From assembly GCA_029224185.1 (NCBI GenBank), contig CM055188.1:17706497-17770496 (forward strand): a stretch of 64,000 nt of DNA. The letters run 5' to 3'. This DNA comes from Karalla daura. Lineage: Eukaryota > Chordata > Actinopteri > Chaetodontiformes > Leiognathidae. The position numbers were made by a program, and so were the translations under genes. Shown here one piece after another: positions 12,401-25,489 of the stretch (positions are counted from its first letter, which is position 1; each line of letters opens with the position of its first letter). Below the pieces are notes generated by a model. That model saw only the letters and a program-made list of their open reading frames with translations, did not search any database and was not told the DNA's origin.

Positions 12401-13333
12401 GAGGGGTGTGTGCTTGCACGCGCACACACACACACACACACGCACACACATCATTCCTCTCTATTGTGGTGTTTCTCCTGGTTCAATAGAATTCAGAGAA
12501 CAACGTCCAGAGGACATAGGCAGGCAGGAGGAGAGAGGGGAAGAAACTTTTTTCTGCTTTGCTGCGTTTATGGAGACGTCTGATGTGTAGGATATATGAA
12601 AACACACACACGCACACAAACAAAAACGATAAAGAACTGAATGAAACTTAAAAATTCTTCAGCAATAACTTAGAGTTTGATGTCCTGTTACCAGAAGTCA
12701 AAAATACATATTACCGTAAAAACCACTTCCAACTCTGGCTGCAAGTATAGAGCTCTGGTTCAATCCTTCACAAACATAAACACCCGGCAACCCCTATAAA
12801 TTGCCACATGACTTTTTAATGACACTTCTTGCTGTTCTGAAGGAATTTCTAGAATACCACCTTGATGAGACTGACAGTATTGACAGTCTTTTATAGCCAA
12901 GAGTGACATTTGCTCATGAACAATGATAATAATAATACATCCTTTATGCAAATAGTGTACCTCATAGCAACTCTGGGTTTAAACACTGTTCAAACAGTTT
13001 AGATTGAGACAGATATTTGATAATTTTCTGTAACTGTGATGTGACATAGGACCGCTGTCACCCCAACTGACAGAGACAGAGCTACCTTTCAGCCTACATG
13101 AACTCATTCACCTGTGACAAAGCCTCGGGGGAGGGGGAGGGAGAGGAGAAAGGGCAGAGGTGAAGGGTGAAATGCCAAACCACTCCTGGAGATTATTGTG
13201 TATGTGTGTGTCAGTGTGTGTGTGACAAAGAAATAAGAGGTGCATGGTATGCAATGGCAGTAACAACAGGCTCTTTGTTTTACATATGTGCTCTTGACTC
13301 TGGAGCAAGTTACTAAATAAAATAGAGCATCCT

Positions 13334-13334
13334 T

Positions 13335-13393
<59 letters not shown>
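13334..13393. repeat. (GAAA)n microsatellite
   Basis: About fourteen nearly perfect GAAA units. This homopurine tract makes the minus strand read LSFF repeats in an otherwise chance open frame. Confidence 0.95.
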
Positions 13394-13533
13394 GCAGTGG
13401 TGGCAGGTGTATGGAGTGTGAAGATGGGAGCACGGAGCAATAGAGGAAAGAAAGGAGACTGATAGAGAAAAAGGTCAGGGACTCCCCACTGACGGACGGC
13501 TTTGTATGCAGCCATCCACTGTAAAGGCAAGCG

Positions 13534-13652
<119 letters not shown>

Positions 13653-14266
13653 CGTGTGCATGTACACACTTGCACAAGTCCACAACTGCACTGTTCATTC
13701 GCGACCCCTGCTGTGGCAGAGTGCCCACAAGCTCATACAGACTTCACTGCCTGCACTGACATCAAGACATCACTTCTGAACTGAGCCCAGCGCTCTCTCC
13801 CCAGCTCTCTGTTAAATCACAAGCAGAGTTCAGAGTAAAGGTCTCCACAATCAAAACACTCAATGCTAAGCCACAAACCATAGACCCTAACCCTCTGCAC
13901 ATCTCCAAAAAACTCTTGGTTGGGGGGGTAGGACCTCAGCGACCTCTGACCTCCTATGTATCTGACATTGCATCACAACTACAGTCACTCCGCACAGCAG
14001 GAGCACCACTTTTCTCCAAAAAATGTCAAAGATGACAACAATTGACAAGATGTCAAGTTGTCCCTTTGAGTTTTTCAGATCACAAGAACAACACACTCTC
14101 AAACTTGTCAAAGCACTAATTATTCCACCACCTCCCTAACTTTAACAAATCAGAGTGAAGTGGAAAAAATGAGGGAGTGCTGAAGTCTTTGGGAAAATGT
14201 TGACTCCTGCACCTACTCTCATTATACCTGATGGTGTGCTCTGATTTACATTTGCAAACATGACTG

Positions 14267-14342
14267 ACATCATCATCATCATCACCGCCATCATCACCAT
14301 GATCACTATCATCATCATCACCACCACCACCATCACCATCAC
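14267..14342. repeat. (ATC)n/(ACC)n trinucleotide repeat
   Basis: An imperfect ATC/ACC trinucleotide tract. It encodes Asp-rich or Met/Val-rich low-complexity frames on the minus strand, which are not considered genes. Confidence 0.9.
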
Positions 14343-14744
14343 TGGATGATGGTGCGAGTTGCCAGCCAGCGTGGAGCATTGTCAGCTTCTCATCTTTGGC
14401 ACATTCAAAGGGGGAAAAAACAAAGATGTCACAGAGTGTGAGAGCGGATGGAGCTGCGAGTGGAGGACAGACAGCGGCGGTCTCAACACTGGTGGAGGAG
14501 TTTAAGTAAAATTAAAGTTTTTGTAAGTTGTGAATTTTCAGCTCCACACAGCAATCACACTCCCTGCTACAGATAAGCAAGCTGAAGACATTTATAGCCA
14601 CACCTGAGAAGAAAGTTCTGAGAGCAGTTGTTGCTGGGACACAGACTCCCCGTGAGCTCTAATTTGCGCACATCCTCAATTCATGACAAGGCTCATTTCA
14701 CATTAAAACGCAGGCTGCTGGAAGTGTATCAAGTCTCAACTCAC

Positions 14745-15230
14745 CAGTCCCGGTGCGCTCTGAGTTCTCCACGAGACAGAGACACACAGACAGAGAGAGA
14801 GGGAGGGAGGGAGAGAGGTACTGCGTGTATCTGCTTAAGACAGAGAGAGAGAGAAAGAGAGAGAGAGACAGAGAAGCAAACTTCCGTCCTACTCCTCCTC
14901 CTCCTCTCCTGCTTTAATTCCTCACCGTTGTCAGTACACGGCGCTTTGGGACACCAAAGCTCGGTGCGTGTGCCCCGGTCCGGCAGGCGTGGAGGAAGCT
15001 GGTCGGCGGCGGTGTTGTTGCTGCTATTGGTGGTCGGGAAAGTAGAGGTAGTGAAGAAAAAGGAGGATGTTGTTAAGATGAGAGAGGCGGAGACGAATTT
15101 CTGCGACCGTGCGTAACGCGCTGCGTGTGTTTTTTTAGCCGTGGGGAGCACAGTCTCGTCCACTCACTCCCGGCGACTTTGTAGCAGCAGCAGCGCTGTG
15201 CGCTCCAGTCCTACCGCTCACCTCCCACTT
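14745..15230 (-). other. Putative noncoding first exon of a minus-strand gene
   Basis: On the minus strand a CpG-containing, pyrimidine-rich leader ends in CTG|GTGAGTTGAG, a strong splice-donor match with the exon edge at 14,745. A second donor-like site (GGGAG|GTGAGC) lies near 15,219. The minus frame across the exon (14,741-15,163) stops exactly at the donor and has low-complexity, non-protein-like content, so it is best read as 5' untranslated sequence. No downstream exon is found between 1 and 14,700, so the second exon would lie left of the window. The gene is not identified. sox13 is conceivable, because SNRPE and SOX13 are neighbours in human, but nothing in the sequence proves it. The 5' end is uncertain. 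Confidence 0.45.
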
Positions 15231-15440
15231 AAAGGGAGAGGGACTGATTTCCAGGTGGTGGCAGTGGAGGAGGTGGAGGCGGTGGTGGTTGTAGTGCCCC
15301 TCCATTACACACACACACACACACACACACACGCACGCACGCACGCACGCATACACATACACACACACACATACGCACACAGGTAAAGAACACGAAAACG
15401 AGCGCATCGTACCAACGCGTGTCGGCCAGTGGATGCGTTT
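14900..15440 (-). promoter_or_regulatory. CpG-rich promoter-like region
   Basis: CpG dinucleotides cluster here (for example around 14,940-15,010, 15,100-15,215 and 15,390-15,440), while most of the flanking 40 kb is CpG-poor. Fish CpG-rich blocks of this kind usually mark promoters. It overlaps the putative minus-strand first exon. Direction is inferred from the splice donors. Confidence 0.5.
15306..15382. repeat. (CA)n/(GCAC)n microsatellite
   Basis: CA repeats interrupted by a run of GCAC units and TACA variants, inside the promoter-like block. Confidence 0.9.
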
Positions 15441-16970
15441 TCAGTCAAATATAAACTTTTGCTTCTTTTCAGGCTTCTTCCAGCTCCCACAAACTCCCTG
15501 TGGTTATCAAATAAGTCATAATTTACATTGCCAGTTTCCAGGTGTGTGAAAGAGACATCAATCAATCATCAATCAACATTGTCATTTCAGTGTTGTGTAC
15601 ACGAAGTGAAAATACAACTCCTACTCAAAACGTCTGTGAAGGTTCTGTCATCCACAATGTTCAGCAACCAAACTGAAGTCATGTTGCCCCAATTTTTAAA
15701 ATCTAAAAACTCTAAGTGAATAATTAAAAGCACTGTGAACATGCATCTCAACATGCAGATCAGCAGCTGTAGAAAATATGCACAGAAATGGAGAATGTTG
15801 CAGTTCATAAATAAATTCACAGATTATCAATAAATGATGAAACAAATAAATATAAAACTGAAAAAACAGTACGTGGCACACAAAAAACTTAATAATCAAA
15901 CCATTGCATAATCTGATTTATTTTTAATAGATTCAAATATAAGATTTTGTAACAAGTCGAAATCATCAGATAATGGCTACAGAGAGGATAATGGATGATT
16001 TTTTCAACAACCTCAAATCCAAATGGCTGAAATCGTGCTCAAAAAACTTTTGAAACAAACAAACAAACAAGCAAAACAAAAAGAAAAGGAACCACAAGCC
16101 ACAAAGTTAATGTTGTCAAGCTTGCACAGTTTACTCTGGGAGAGCATCAACAACTTTACATGACTTGCTCTGTTGACTTTTAAACTGCTTCCTGGGTAAA
16201 GTCCTGTGTATGTTTGTTTATCCATCCCATCTCTTTACACTTTGCAACCTGACATTGTCATTTGATCTCAGTGCCTAACAGTCTCACAAATGGACCTATG
16301 GGTAGTAATCTTCTTGCACAGGTGACGCGTATGACCACATTGCTGACGTGAATTAGGGTATATGCTCCCCCTCATGTTTCTGTTGAATCAAAAAGAAGCT
16401 AACACAACGGAATTCATAAAATCAGTGTCAAGTACAATCTGCTTTTTTCACCAGCCTTTACTCACCACTTTGGTCTGCATCTTTACAGGAAGCAGAACTT
16501 CAGTAAAGTTAAATGTGTCATTTAAAGTTATGTCTTTCATGGAGGTTAAGCAAACACACACTGCCGTTGTTCTGTTAACAAGTATAGTGTGATGAAACAA
16601 TTACTGCTTGGAAACTAATGAGTGTGATCGGCTGTGAATGCATGATTTCAGTCCATTGTTGATTGAGTCTCACACACTTTATTGTCTGCTCATCCACAGT
16701 TTAACCACATCACTCCTCCTTTGATTGTAAAGAAAGACATGTTTAGAATTTGGACAAACCATTATTATATTAACTATTTAACTGATGATGCAGTCAGAAT
16801 GTTTGATATTATTACCAAATTAGTGGACGCTATTTTTCCGTTCATTGACTGATTGCTTAAGTGTTCAATTTCATGTGGCTCGTTTTTACATTATTGACTC
16901 AATTTGTGAAATCTAAAAAAGCAAATTTCCAATTTTGTAGACACTTGCCATTGAAATATTTGGCAGCAAG
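15440..16970. other. Noncoding stretch, no gene seen
   Basis: Very AT-rich, with only short open frames. No exon, RNA gene or named repeat could be supported. Confidence 0.5.
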
Positions 16971-16974
16971 GATA

Positions 16975-17177
<203 letters not shown>

Positions 17178-17179
17178 CA

Positions 17180-18060
17180 TGTACAGTACATCAGTGACCG
17201 TTTAGTTTAGTTTAGTTTGTGGGGAGCAGTTTATAGTATGTGATAATGTACTAAGCAAGCTAATTGTACATTGCTATATAGGGCTTCACTATTATTGAGG
17301 GTTAGCTGTATGAACTTGTACCAAAAGTGCTCACTGACAGGTACATATACTTTTCTAGGCTGACATACTCAAAAAGTAGTGTGTATGCGCTTACATGAAG
17401 TTATGATGTGTGTTGTGCTGGTGGTTTGGTGTGCTAGTGCTTTAACTGTAAGTCGGCTTGGAGCTGCATACCTAGTTGGACTGTGCCTAAGGTTTCTGGT
17501 TAAGATGATCATGTCCCCATTTTTTGGTCCTTTGCTCCTTTGACAGTGGTTAAAGTGTATCTCAATATCACAATGTTCCCATACTGCAACCAACAGTGGT
17601 TGGATTGATGGAACATTCTAGCCACTAGCTTGTTTTGTCTCCTGTGACCATTTCCTTTGTGGTTCAATATTTCTAATCAAGCAAGAATCATTGCTATTTG
17701 TGATTGGTCATTCTGTCTGTTGTCAGAGAGCTCCACATGTGCAGAATTACAATCAAGATCAAGGTTTAACTATTTAACTGATGAATAAAACACCTTCCTA
17801 ACTTTGTCCAGGGTTGTGGAAAGCTGTCAATCATAGACTTGTGTGTCAATAAAACCTCCCCTTGTATTGACAAATAATTGCAGCTGTGACTAATAGATAC
17901 TTCAGTGTACCTGCATTAGTGTGGACCTTAACAGTAAGCTTGCATCTGTATGAATAAGGCTGGCAGTGATGCGGGGAATGAACAAAAACAAGCCATTTGA
18001 GCGTTTGACAAAATGTGACTGAAGTGAAGTGAAGACCTCATATTAACAGACACAGAAAGA
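17180..18060. other. Noncoding stretch, no gene seen
   Basis: Low-GC sequence between two large microsatellites. The short direct repeat TTTAG is present at 17,202-17,217. No gene is supported. Confidence 0.5.
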
Positions 18061-18061
18061 C

Positions 18062-18062
<1 letters not shown>

Positions 18063-18139
<77 letters not shown>
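18063..18139. repeat. (GAAA)n microsatellite
   Basis: About nineteen GAAA units. This second homopurine tract is followed by a looser AGAG-rich stretch to about 18,285. Confidence 0.95.
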
Positions 18140-18289
18140 CATCAGTGAGGTCATGGGAGTGCACACGGTGAGGAGAAGATAAAAGGAGGCGCGGCTCTAT
18201 AGGGACAGAGAGAGAGAAAGAGAGAGAGGGACAAAGAGAGGAGGAGAAAATGAAAGAGAGCGAGAGGATGAGGTAGAGAGAGCATGGCG

Positions 18290-18480
18290 GTGCATTGAGG
18301 GAGCTGATGTGCCATTTCTAATCCCTCCTGTTCGTGGCTTTGTGCCGTGGCCCAGCAGGAAGTGGGAGCTGGGCAGACAACAATTAACAAAAGAGCTGTG
18401 AAGAATACAATTAGCCATCAATGGCCAACCACAGGCCTTTGTGCCTGTCGCCATGGAGACAGCACAACACGACTATACCA
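18290..18480. promoter_or_regulatory. Candidate enhancer with SOX, RUNX and X-box motifs
   Basis: A non-repetitive block between purine repeats. Within 82 bases it has AACAAT (18,379-18,384), AACAAAAG (18,386-18,393), ACAAT (18,407-18,411), ATCAATGG (18,418-18,425), the RUNX word AACCACA (18,427-18,433), CCTTTGTG (18,436-18,443) and an RFX X-box-like GTCGCCATGGAGAC (18,447-18,460). The ordered density of distinct motifs is typical of developmental enhancers. Function is inferred. Confidence 0.45.
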
Positions 18481-18499
18481 AGATTGCAAACCCTGTTCT

Positions 18500-21400
18500 A
18501 CACTTCTCCTTATTTTCCCTCCATTATGCTTTTTCTCTTTTCCCTTTCCCCCTCTTTTTTCCTCTCCCTGTCCTTTGAAACCTGCATTTTTCCCCATCTC
18601 AAGTTCAATTTTCAGTGTGTTTTTATCTAAAAGACACACACTGTATATACAAACACTCAGTTAATGCATGGAGTGACACTACAAACATGTTTTGATTTAC
18701 TTCAATTTTGGATACTTTTACCTCTATCTAATTGATGGCTTTAATTCTAACTGAATACAAGCTTTAAGCTGCAGCTAGAGCACACCTGTGGCTGTAAGAT
18801 GTCTGCACAACCAACAAGTCTTCCAATTCAGTACAAATCTGCCTTGTTGAAGTCTGTGGCATGCAGAGAACCCCCAGCATGGCAACATCAACACAAAGCT
18901 TTGACTGTGCTGCTTTATGTCAACAAACTTGTGTAACTCGTCTCACCACAATCAGTCAGCATTTTTACTGCCGCCTGTCAAATTTGGCCTCTATACGAAC
19001 ACATGCTTCAAGTGCAATTAATTCTTCTCAGTGCTGCACCATATGTATTCTAATTTTCCAACGTGTTCTGTATTTATAATCTGTGTGATATCTCATGGTG
19101 AAGGACGCTGTAATTTGGTTGTATACTCCAACAATTAAGGCACATAATGTCGTGAACACAACTGTGAGATGTTGAAGTTGAGGATGGAGGTAGTAAATGA
19201 GAGTCTATTGATGATGCACATGACATGTGGGCAGCCATCATTGGTGAACTCATGTCCTACTTTGCTGATGACCTATGAACTCCCTCTGGTTTGTAAATAA
19301 TCTATTTGTCAGGTACTGTATGTATTTGTGGTGTTGACAGCCTCCTGACTAAGAAACATCTCAAATGTATGCCAATGGGATTGATTACTCAGATGTAGTG
19401 ATTGCCAGAGACATTATGAAAAACCATAGTAGTAGTCTGATTGATGATCAGGCCAGAATGAAGACCACACGTCAAGTTAATTTATTATATTTATTTTGGA
19501 GAGTATGAATGAGATTTAAGAGAGTTTAAATCAAATGTATTTCTGACACAATGTACCCCCTGGTCAACAGTGCCAGCTCTGTGTGCCTCACTGCTTAGCA
19601 ACTCTGTAGCCAGTGAGGGTGGATGAGTCCTGTAACATCCTGATTTGTGTTGACTGTGGGTGCAGAGATCTTGTGAACAAATCATGCTTTGTTTTACGAT
19701 ATAGTCACATTTACACCACAACCCTGCATGTGGTTCAGTAAAATGTTTGCCTCGTAACGTTATGTGTGTATATGTGACGGGTGAAATACATTATTTGCAG
19801 ACATAGCCTGCAGGGTGACATGTACACTACAGTCCTGTATCTGCACCACACAGTGTTATCTTCTATTAGATTGTGAATTGATATCTTTGTTGAAATGCAG
19901 ATGAACCATGGATTTACTAAATGATTGCTTGTGCAAACAGGAGCATGAAAAAAGGCAAGCAGAATCAGTTGTTTAGTTGTTAGAACATGAAACATAGTAC
20001 TGATGTTCACACCTCTCCTCATGACTAAAAAAACTGATAATGAAGATGAATTGTAACCTGTCAAAATATGGAGGAGAAGTAGCTTTGAACCACAAGGCTG
20101 CACCTGAAGTATAACTGTCCCAAGGACAGGCTCCTTTTTTGTTGTGAGGCCATGAATCATTCCAATGTGGTCTTTTGTTTTAATTCTATCTCTTTTTTTT
20201 TAGTAGTAGCGCATAGCTTGCTTTTCTTTTGTAGCCTTCAATGAATATTTTTACATGATAATAATTACCTTTTACACACCATTATGTGATTTTGAGCAAC
20301 ACAACACAATAATGTTCAAGCTCCATTACTGTTTTACAAATGGAAGTATAGTTGTTTGTATCACCTTTTTCACTTACCATTGATTCCTACAATGCATCTT
20401 AACAGCAAAACAAAACTGTATTTTCTGAATGCTGAATGACTGGCCCATAGTGTCAACAAATTATCCTTTATTCAGGGCCTGAATAACATTGGTTTCAGTT
20501 TCATCTGCCAAATCTATGGTGTCAATGTTGTTGTTCTGGTGTATATCCAGTGGGCTTTTCCTCTTTTAAAAAACACTTTTTAAAAATTTTCTTTCCTCTT
20601 TTAAAAATGTCTGCCAAATTCATTCTGTGCAAATATTCACTTAAAGTTACAAGCTTTAAGCTCACTCAAATAGCTCAAATCAAGTGTACTTCTTTAAAGG
20701 TAACACTCCTCTAGTGTTTGGACCTGTTTCCTGGCTGAGCTCTGGTCTATAGGCAGAGAGGACAGAGAACATAAATGATTAAATTGGTCTAACTCAGGAA
20801 GCCTTATAGTAACTCTGGCTGTACTTCATATGATTTTGACTTTTTTTTTATTTGACTCTTCCATTATATTAATGTTAGAAGCATCTACTTCCTACAGTAT
20901 TGAAAATAATGTGCTGCCCCTGGCATACATATTGTGACACTTCAGTCTTTTGTCTTTTTTTTTTTAGAATGACAAAATAGTGCTGCATATTAGGTGTGTC
21001 ATAATGTGGCCATCTGTATCAGATGGTCAGTAAATGGTATATACCAATACACAATTGTACAGTTGCTTTTATTCCATGATGTTTTCTTAAGATAGTATGT
21101 TAACACATAGTGGTACAGTTGAAGATACAGGAAATAGGCATGCATTGGTATAATTGAGGAAAACGTTTCATACTCCCCACCTAAATTCATTCCATCTGTA
21201 TAGAGAGAAAAGAAGTGCCCAGTCACAACTATCTTTCTATAATATTTAGACCACCGCTGCTTTTTTAAATACATTATATTTGGTAATAAAATACAGTGGC
21301 ATTAGAATCAGCACCACTGTTCAGGGGGACTTGTCCAGAGCCCCAAAGTCACATCTGTTGTCTATATGTTTGGAGTTTTCAGTCTACTACCATACAATCT

Positions 21401-22040
21401 GCATATCCTCAAAATTCTAATGACACAGTATTATTTCTTTCTATGGTAGTATTACTTTAATCTTTACTTTACGTTACAGTTTGTAAAGAATTTACACTTA
21501 AACACGGAAGAGCAATCGGGAAATACAAAACAATACCAGCCATTACCAACTAGTGTCCATAAAAAAAAAGATTAGATTGACATAAGGACATCACATTTGA
21601 GGCTTTGCCTCATGACACAAAACTCTCAGGAGAGACTTTTAAGTAGGAAAGTGTTTGATTGGTGGCAGACAATGAAGTTAACCATGCAAGTGTGAAGTAG
21701 TGATGAATTTACTTCAACAATGTAAGGTTATTTTTTTAGATAATATCTGTTGCTGATGAATAAAGAAAATAAGCAGCATGTTACATTTACAAATATGTAA
21801 TGTACATTTACATGTACATTTGCACATATAGCTGAGGTGAGAATGATTGTAATCCTATACAGAGGCTGTCAGGTTTTTCACCATGATACATTTGAAACTG
21901 TAGTGGTCACTGTTTTCTACACTGGAAAATAATCACAGTGACCCCTGTATTTTTTTCTCCTCAAAAGCAAATTAAACTTATACAGCTAATTTACTGCATA
22001 AGTGTAGCCATTCCTGGCTACACATTACACAGAGAGTCAC
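18500..22040. other. Noncoding stretch, no gene seen
   Basis: AT-rich DNA with a short pyrimidine-rich segment (18,500-18,600) and a small direct repeat of TTTCCTCTTTTAAAAA near 20,557 and 20,591. The 141-codon minus frame at 19,735-20,160 has no recognisable motif and looks like chance. Confidence 0.5.
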
Positions 22041-23760
22041 AGAAGAGCAGGTGGAAGCCACTGAGCTGCAAGCAGGCGATAATCTGAAAATGGCCGACAG
22101 AGTCAGAACCAGCTCTCTAATTCTTGTGGGTCACAATCAGATGGCGGGTTTATCAGGTCAGCAGCAAGATAGAGCAAGGAATTTTGCAAGATGGCAGCAA
22201 AGGAGATGGAGCAGGAAGTGCTGTGGTGCCTGCAGCAAAGGTTTCAGCCCACAGTGCTCAGGTCGCTGAAGAAGCGGCCCATGCTGTTCGGGATGCTGGG
22301 ATGGTGGCCCACACTGGGAGGGTGTCCCAGGCCAGTCTGGACACTAAAGGGACACTGGCTGCTGCTCTGGACGCTGAAGGAGTGCAGCATCCTCAGATAT
22401 CGGTTCAGCCAAGTTTCCATCCGAGAGGTCGACCCCAGCCCATCACACGGGCAGTTCCTGTCCTTTTCCTATCTCCCAGGCTGACACCAGTCCTGCTCAA
22501 GTCACCTAGACCAGCTTCAGTCAAATACCAGTCCAGTCACGGGCCTGGCTCCTATGCAGTCTCAGAACTGGCCCTGCTCCACCTCCAGCTGCCCTGGTGA
22601 ACCCACCGCCTCCTGTCTTAACCTTGCCACCGTCACAGCCAATGTTGCCTGGTTCAGATAATCACTCTTGCCTGCCTGCAGCTCGGTGCCTTCCGCCTGC
22701 TCCAGTTCTGACTGTGTCTGCCCCACTGTCATGTCACAACACCCAGTTCAAATCCTCTCTTCATCCGCACCAATTCTCAGCTGGAGCCACGCCATTTGCT
22801 GCATTTTCTGCCACCCTGTGGACTGTTCCTACCCAACTGCCATTTGCAGCCATCTTCTAGATTACGGTGCATCTATTTGTTAATAAAGTCAGTTCAAATA
22901 ATCACAGCTGTGTTGTGCTGCATTTGGGTCCTCCAAAATAACATACCTCTTACAGTACAACCTGGCCAGCGGTGAAACCAGCACATAATCCCATACAGTT
23001 TCATGGGCTACAGCTGAAATCTGTACGGCAATACATGAAGAGATGACGAGCAAGTTTAATTCCCGTTCCCTGACCTGGCTGCCTTTGGTGAGTCCTTTGC
23101 CCCAGCTCCGCCTCAGTGTTTGTGGCCCTGCCTTCAGTGTCCTTTCTTTAGCTTCCTCTCATGCTTCCTCATCCATTTCTCTCCTGGCTGAGGTCCTTTA
23201 GACCTCTGCGTTCCTGTCAGAGGACACACAGATCTCCGTGTTTCCACCCGTGGTCTGTCCGACTTCCATGTTCTAGTCAGAGAATGTTGGACAACATCAT
23301 TGGACCCACAGGTCCCCACACTCCAACCTGACTCGCTCCCACAGTCATGTCGTTGTTGTGAACAGAAGGTAGGCAGGTTTTCCAAGACAGAGACAAGTCA
23401 TGATCAAAGATGCAAGGCAGCCATGTTTACCAGGACATAGGAAAACAGCCCAACTTTCCCAAGTCTGCCTGGCTTCAGTCCCTGGTTCTGAGTGCTGTCT
23501 GCCGGGTGCATATCCCATCTGCCCACAGCTGGGTGGTGTGTTCCCCTCTTTGGCAACAACTCACCATTACAACTCCACATTCTCTGACTCCATTTCTCAG
23601 CCTCTCCTCGGCATGACCTGCCACAACCATGTGCGTCAAGATTCCTTCCACCATATTCTGAGAGGCTGTGGTTCCCAAGGTCAATAAAGACTGTGTTAAG
23701 AATAACCAGTGTCTCCTTTGTTGCATTTTGGTCTGCAAATCATACCATTGACAGGTAGTT
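22040..23760 (+). mobile_element. LTR-retroelement-like or composite repeat region
   Basis: This block is GC-richer and proline/serine-rich in all frames, unlike its surroundings. Two segments end in similar ways. One has AATAAAG near 22,882, then TGTGTTGTGCTGCATTTGGGTC to about 22,930. The other has AATAAAG near 23,684, then CTTTGTTGCATTTTGGTC to about 23,734. A polyadenylation signal followed by TTGCATTTGGTC-like words is typical of fish Ty3/gypsy-type LTR ends, so these may be two diverged LTR copies or one nonautonomous element. No gag, protease or RT motif is present. Assignment is tentative. Confidence 0.4.
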
Positions 23761-25190
23761 GTCTAGACTCAGACATATACATACACATAACACATAACAC
23801 ATGATAAGATAAATATGTGTATCTTGACATCTGCTCACAGGCTGCACATGTTCTAAGCATACATCAAGGAAATGTATCACACCATTTATCACATTTTACT
23901 ATAACTTCGACTCAGCAGGGTTTTATCGATATCTGCTGTAGTGATTGACAACAGCTGGTCATTTGCAGGCATAGACCATGGCATACTTTAAATATGTGTC
24001 TGTAGTCAATGTGACCATGTCAAAAACATTTTTACACATGGTTTTATGGACTGCGGTGGGTTAAACTGCTTGCCTAATATTTTTGGTGACTCTCTCTATT
24101 CACATCTGATGTATCCACTTTGTTTCCTTAATACCAGCCCTCAGTCTGGATCCAGTTGTTTTGTGCTGTCCCTGCTGACCTGACTGTTCTTGGCTATGTG
24201 TGAAACCGGCACCACACTATTCACAGGCACACTGGCTAGAGAATGATTTTATTGCTTTTATGATAAGTATATCAGCAACACATATGCAGATGAATGATGT
24301 CACAGGCAATGCAATGATGTGGCTTTTATCTATATACATGTGTCAGGCAATGTACTCAAAGTTAGTTGGTGGCTTCACTTTCTTATTTATTTATTTATTT
24401 ATTTATTTTTAGCAATGTGTCTCAGGTGATTTATTGCGATTGCTTAGGTGCTTTTGTATATTCATATCACTTTCCCCTTGATCGGTTTTCTGATGAACAG
24501 GATGAAGGGGTTGCTAGAATAAAAATACTTGTCAGATATAACATACTTCTTAAAGTGCTTGTGTGAGAAAATAAACAACCAGCAGAAAACGACATGAATA
24601 TTGAAAAGAAACACTATAAAACCTTTACCATACCAAAGCATCAAATTCACCGTGGTTTTGGGTTGAAGAGTCTTAATTGGCCTTTTAAACAAAAATGCCT
24701 TTTGCCTGTTACCTTTACTTTATTAGCTGTGACTCTTTTTATGTCATGGGTCTAGAGAGTTGGTGACCATAATCGTCAACACAGATTTGGTTTGAGATTT
24801 TTTGTGTGTCTGTTTTTTATTCATGTAGACTAGTTTCCACCTTTTGGTGTTCTGTCACTTGTTTGATATGTGTGTGTTTATGTGGATGTGTTGTGGGATT
24901 TCACCTGGATGGGGTTTGGGTTGGGAGGCTTCACAACCTTTGTAAGAAATGCTTAACTATTGACGTCGATTTTGAAATGGAAAAATTATAATTAAGTTGC
25001 AAGGACATATTTTGTTCATTTCAAAATTACTCTTCTGTTTGTGGTAACCTCAGATGTTCCTCATGACATTGGGCAGTTCCTTCTCATTGAAACTCACAAG
25101 ACACAAACGCTTACCACTTCCATGGTTAACATGGCTTGTATTGTTAACAAATTTCATCACCTCAGCAAGAAGGACTTGACTCTCATTTGA
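23760..25190. other. Noncoding stretch, no gene seen
   Basis: AT-rich, with a short (TTTA)n tract at about 24,383-24,408. No gene is supported. Confidence 0.5.
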
Positions 25191-25196
25191 AATGAG

Positions 25197-25482
25197 GGCT
25201 TCTCTATGGGAAGTTTGTGTGTTCTACTCATGTCTGCGTAGGTTCTCTCTGCATCGTCCTGTTTCCTCCCACAGTCTAATCACATGCCTGTCTAGGTTGA
25301 TTCAAGACTCTAAATTTCCTCTAGGTGTGAGTATGCAAGTAAATGATGTATGTGGCCTGTGATGGACTGGCCCTCTGTTCAGGACGTATTCCCTATTATA
25401 GCCCGCTGTGTGCTGGAACTGGGCACCTGCAGAATGCGACACCAGTGAGAACAAAGCAAGTAGAGTAATGGATGGATGGATG
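25197..25482 (+). mobile_element. Fish LINE 3'-end repeat with (ATGG)n tail
   Basis: Recognisable by its internal words GTTTCCTCCCACAGTC, GACTCTAAATTTCC and GTGATGGACTGG, and by its end in GGATGGATGGATG. This is the standard layout of a widespread teleost LINE 3' end with a short tandem tail. Two more diverged copies occur in this window, at 2,880-2,990 and 50,385-50,565, both in the opposite orientation. Confidence 0.75.
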
Positions 25483-25489
25483 AAACTGT

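Noticed and set aside
14116..14379. Asp/Gly-rich minus-strand frame
   Set aside because: A direct translation of the ATC/ACC trinucleotide repeat.
14741..15163. 140-codon minus-strand frame in the CpG-rich block
   Set aside because: Low-complexity Ser/Leu and Arg runs, and the frame stops at the splice donor. Better explained as 5' UTR.
19735..20160. 141-codon minus-strand frame
   Set aside because: No family resemblance, and no promoter or splice context. Expected by chance in 64 kb.
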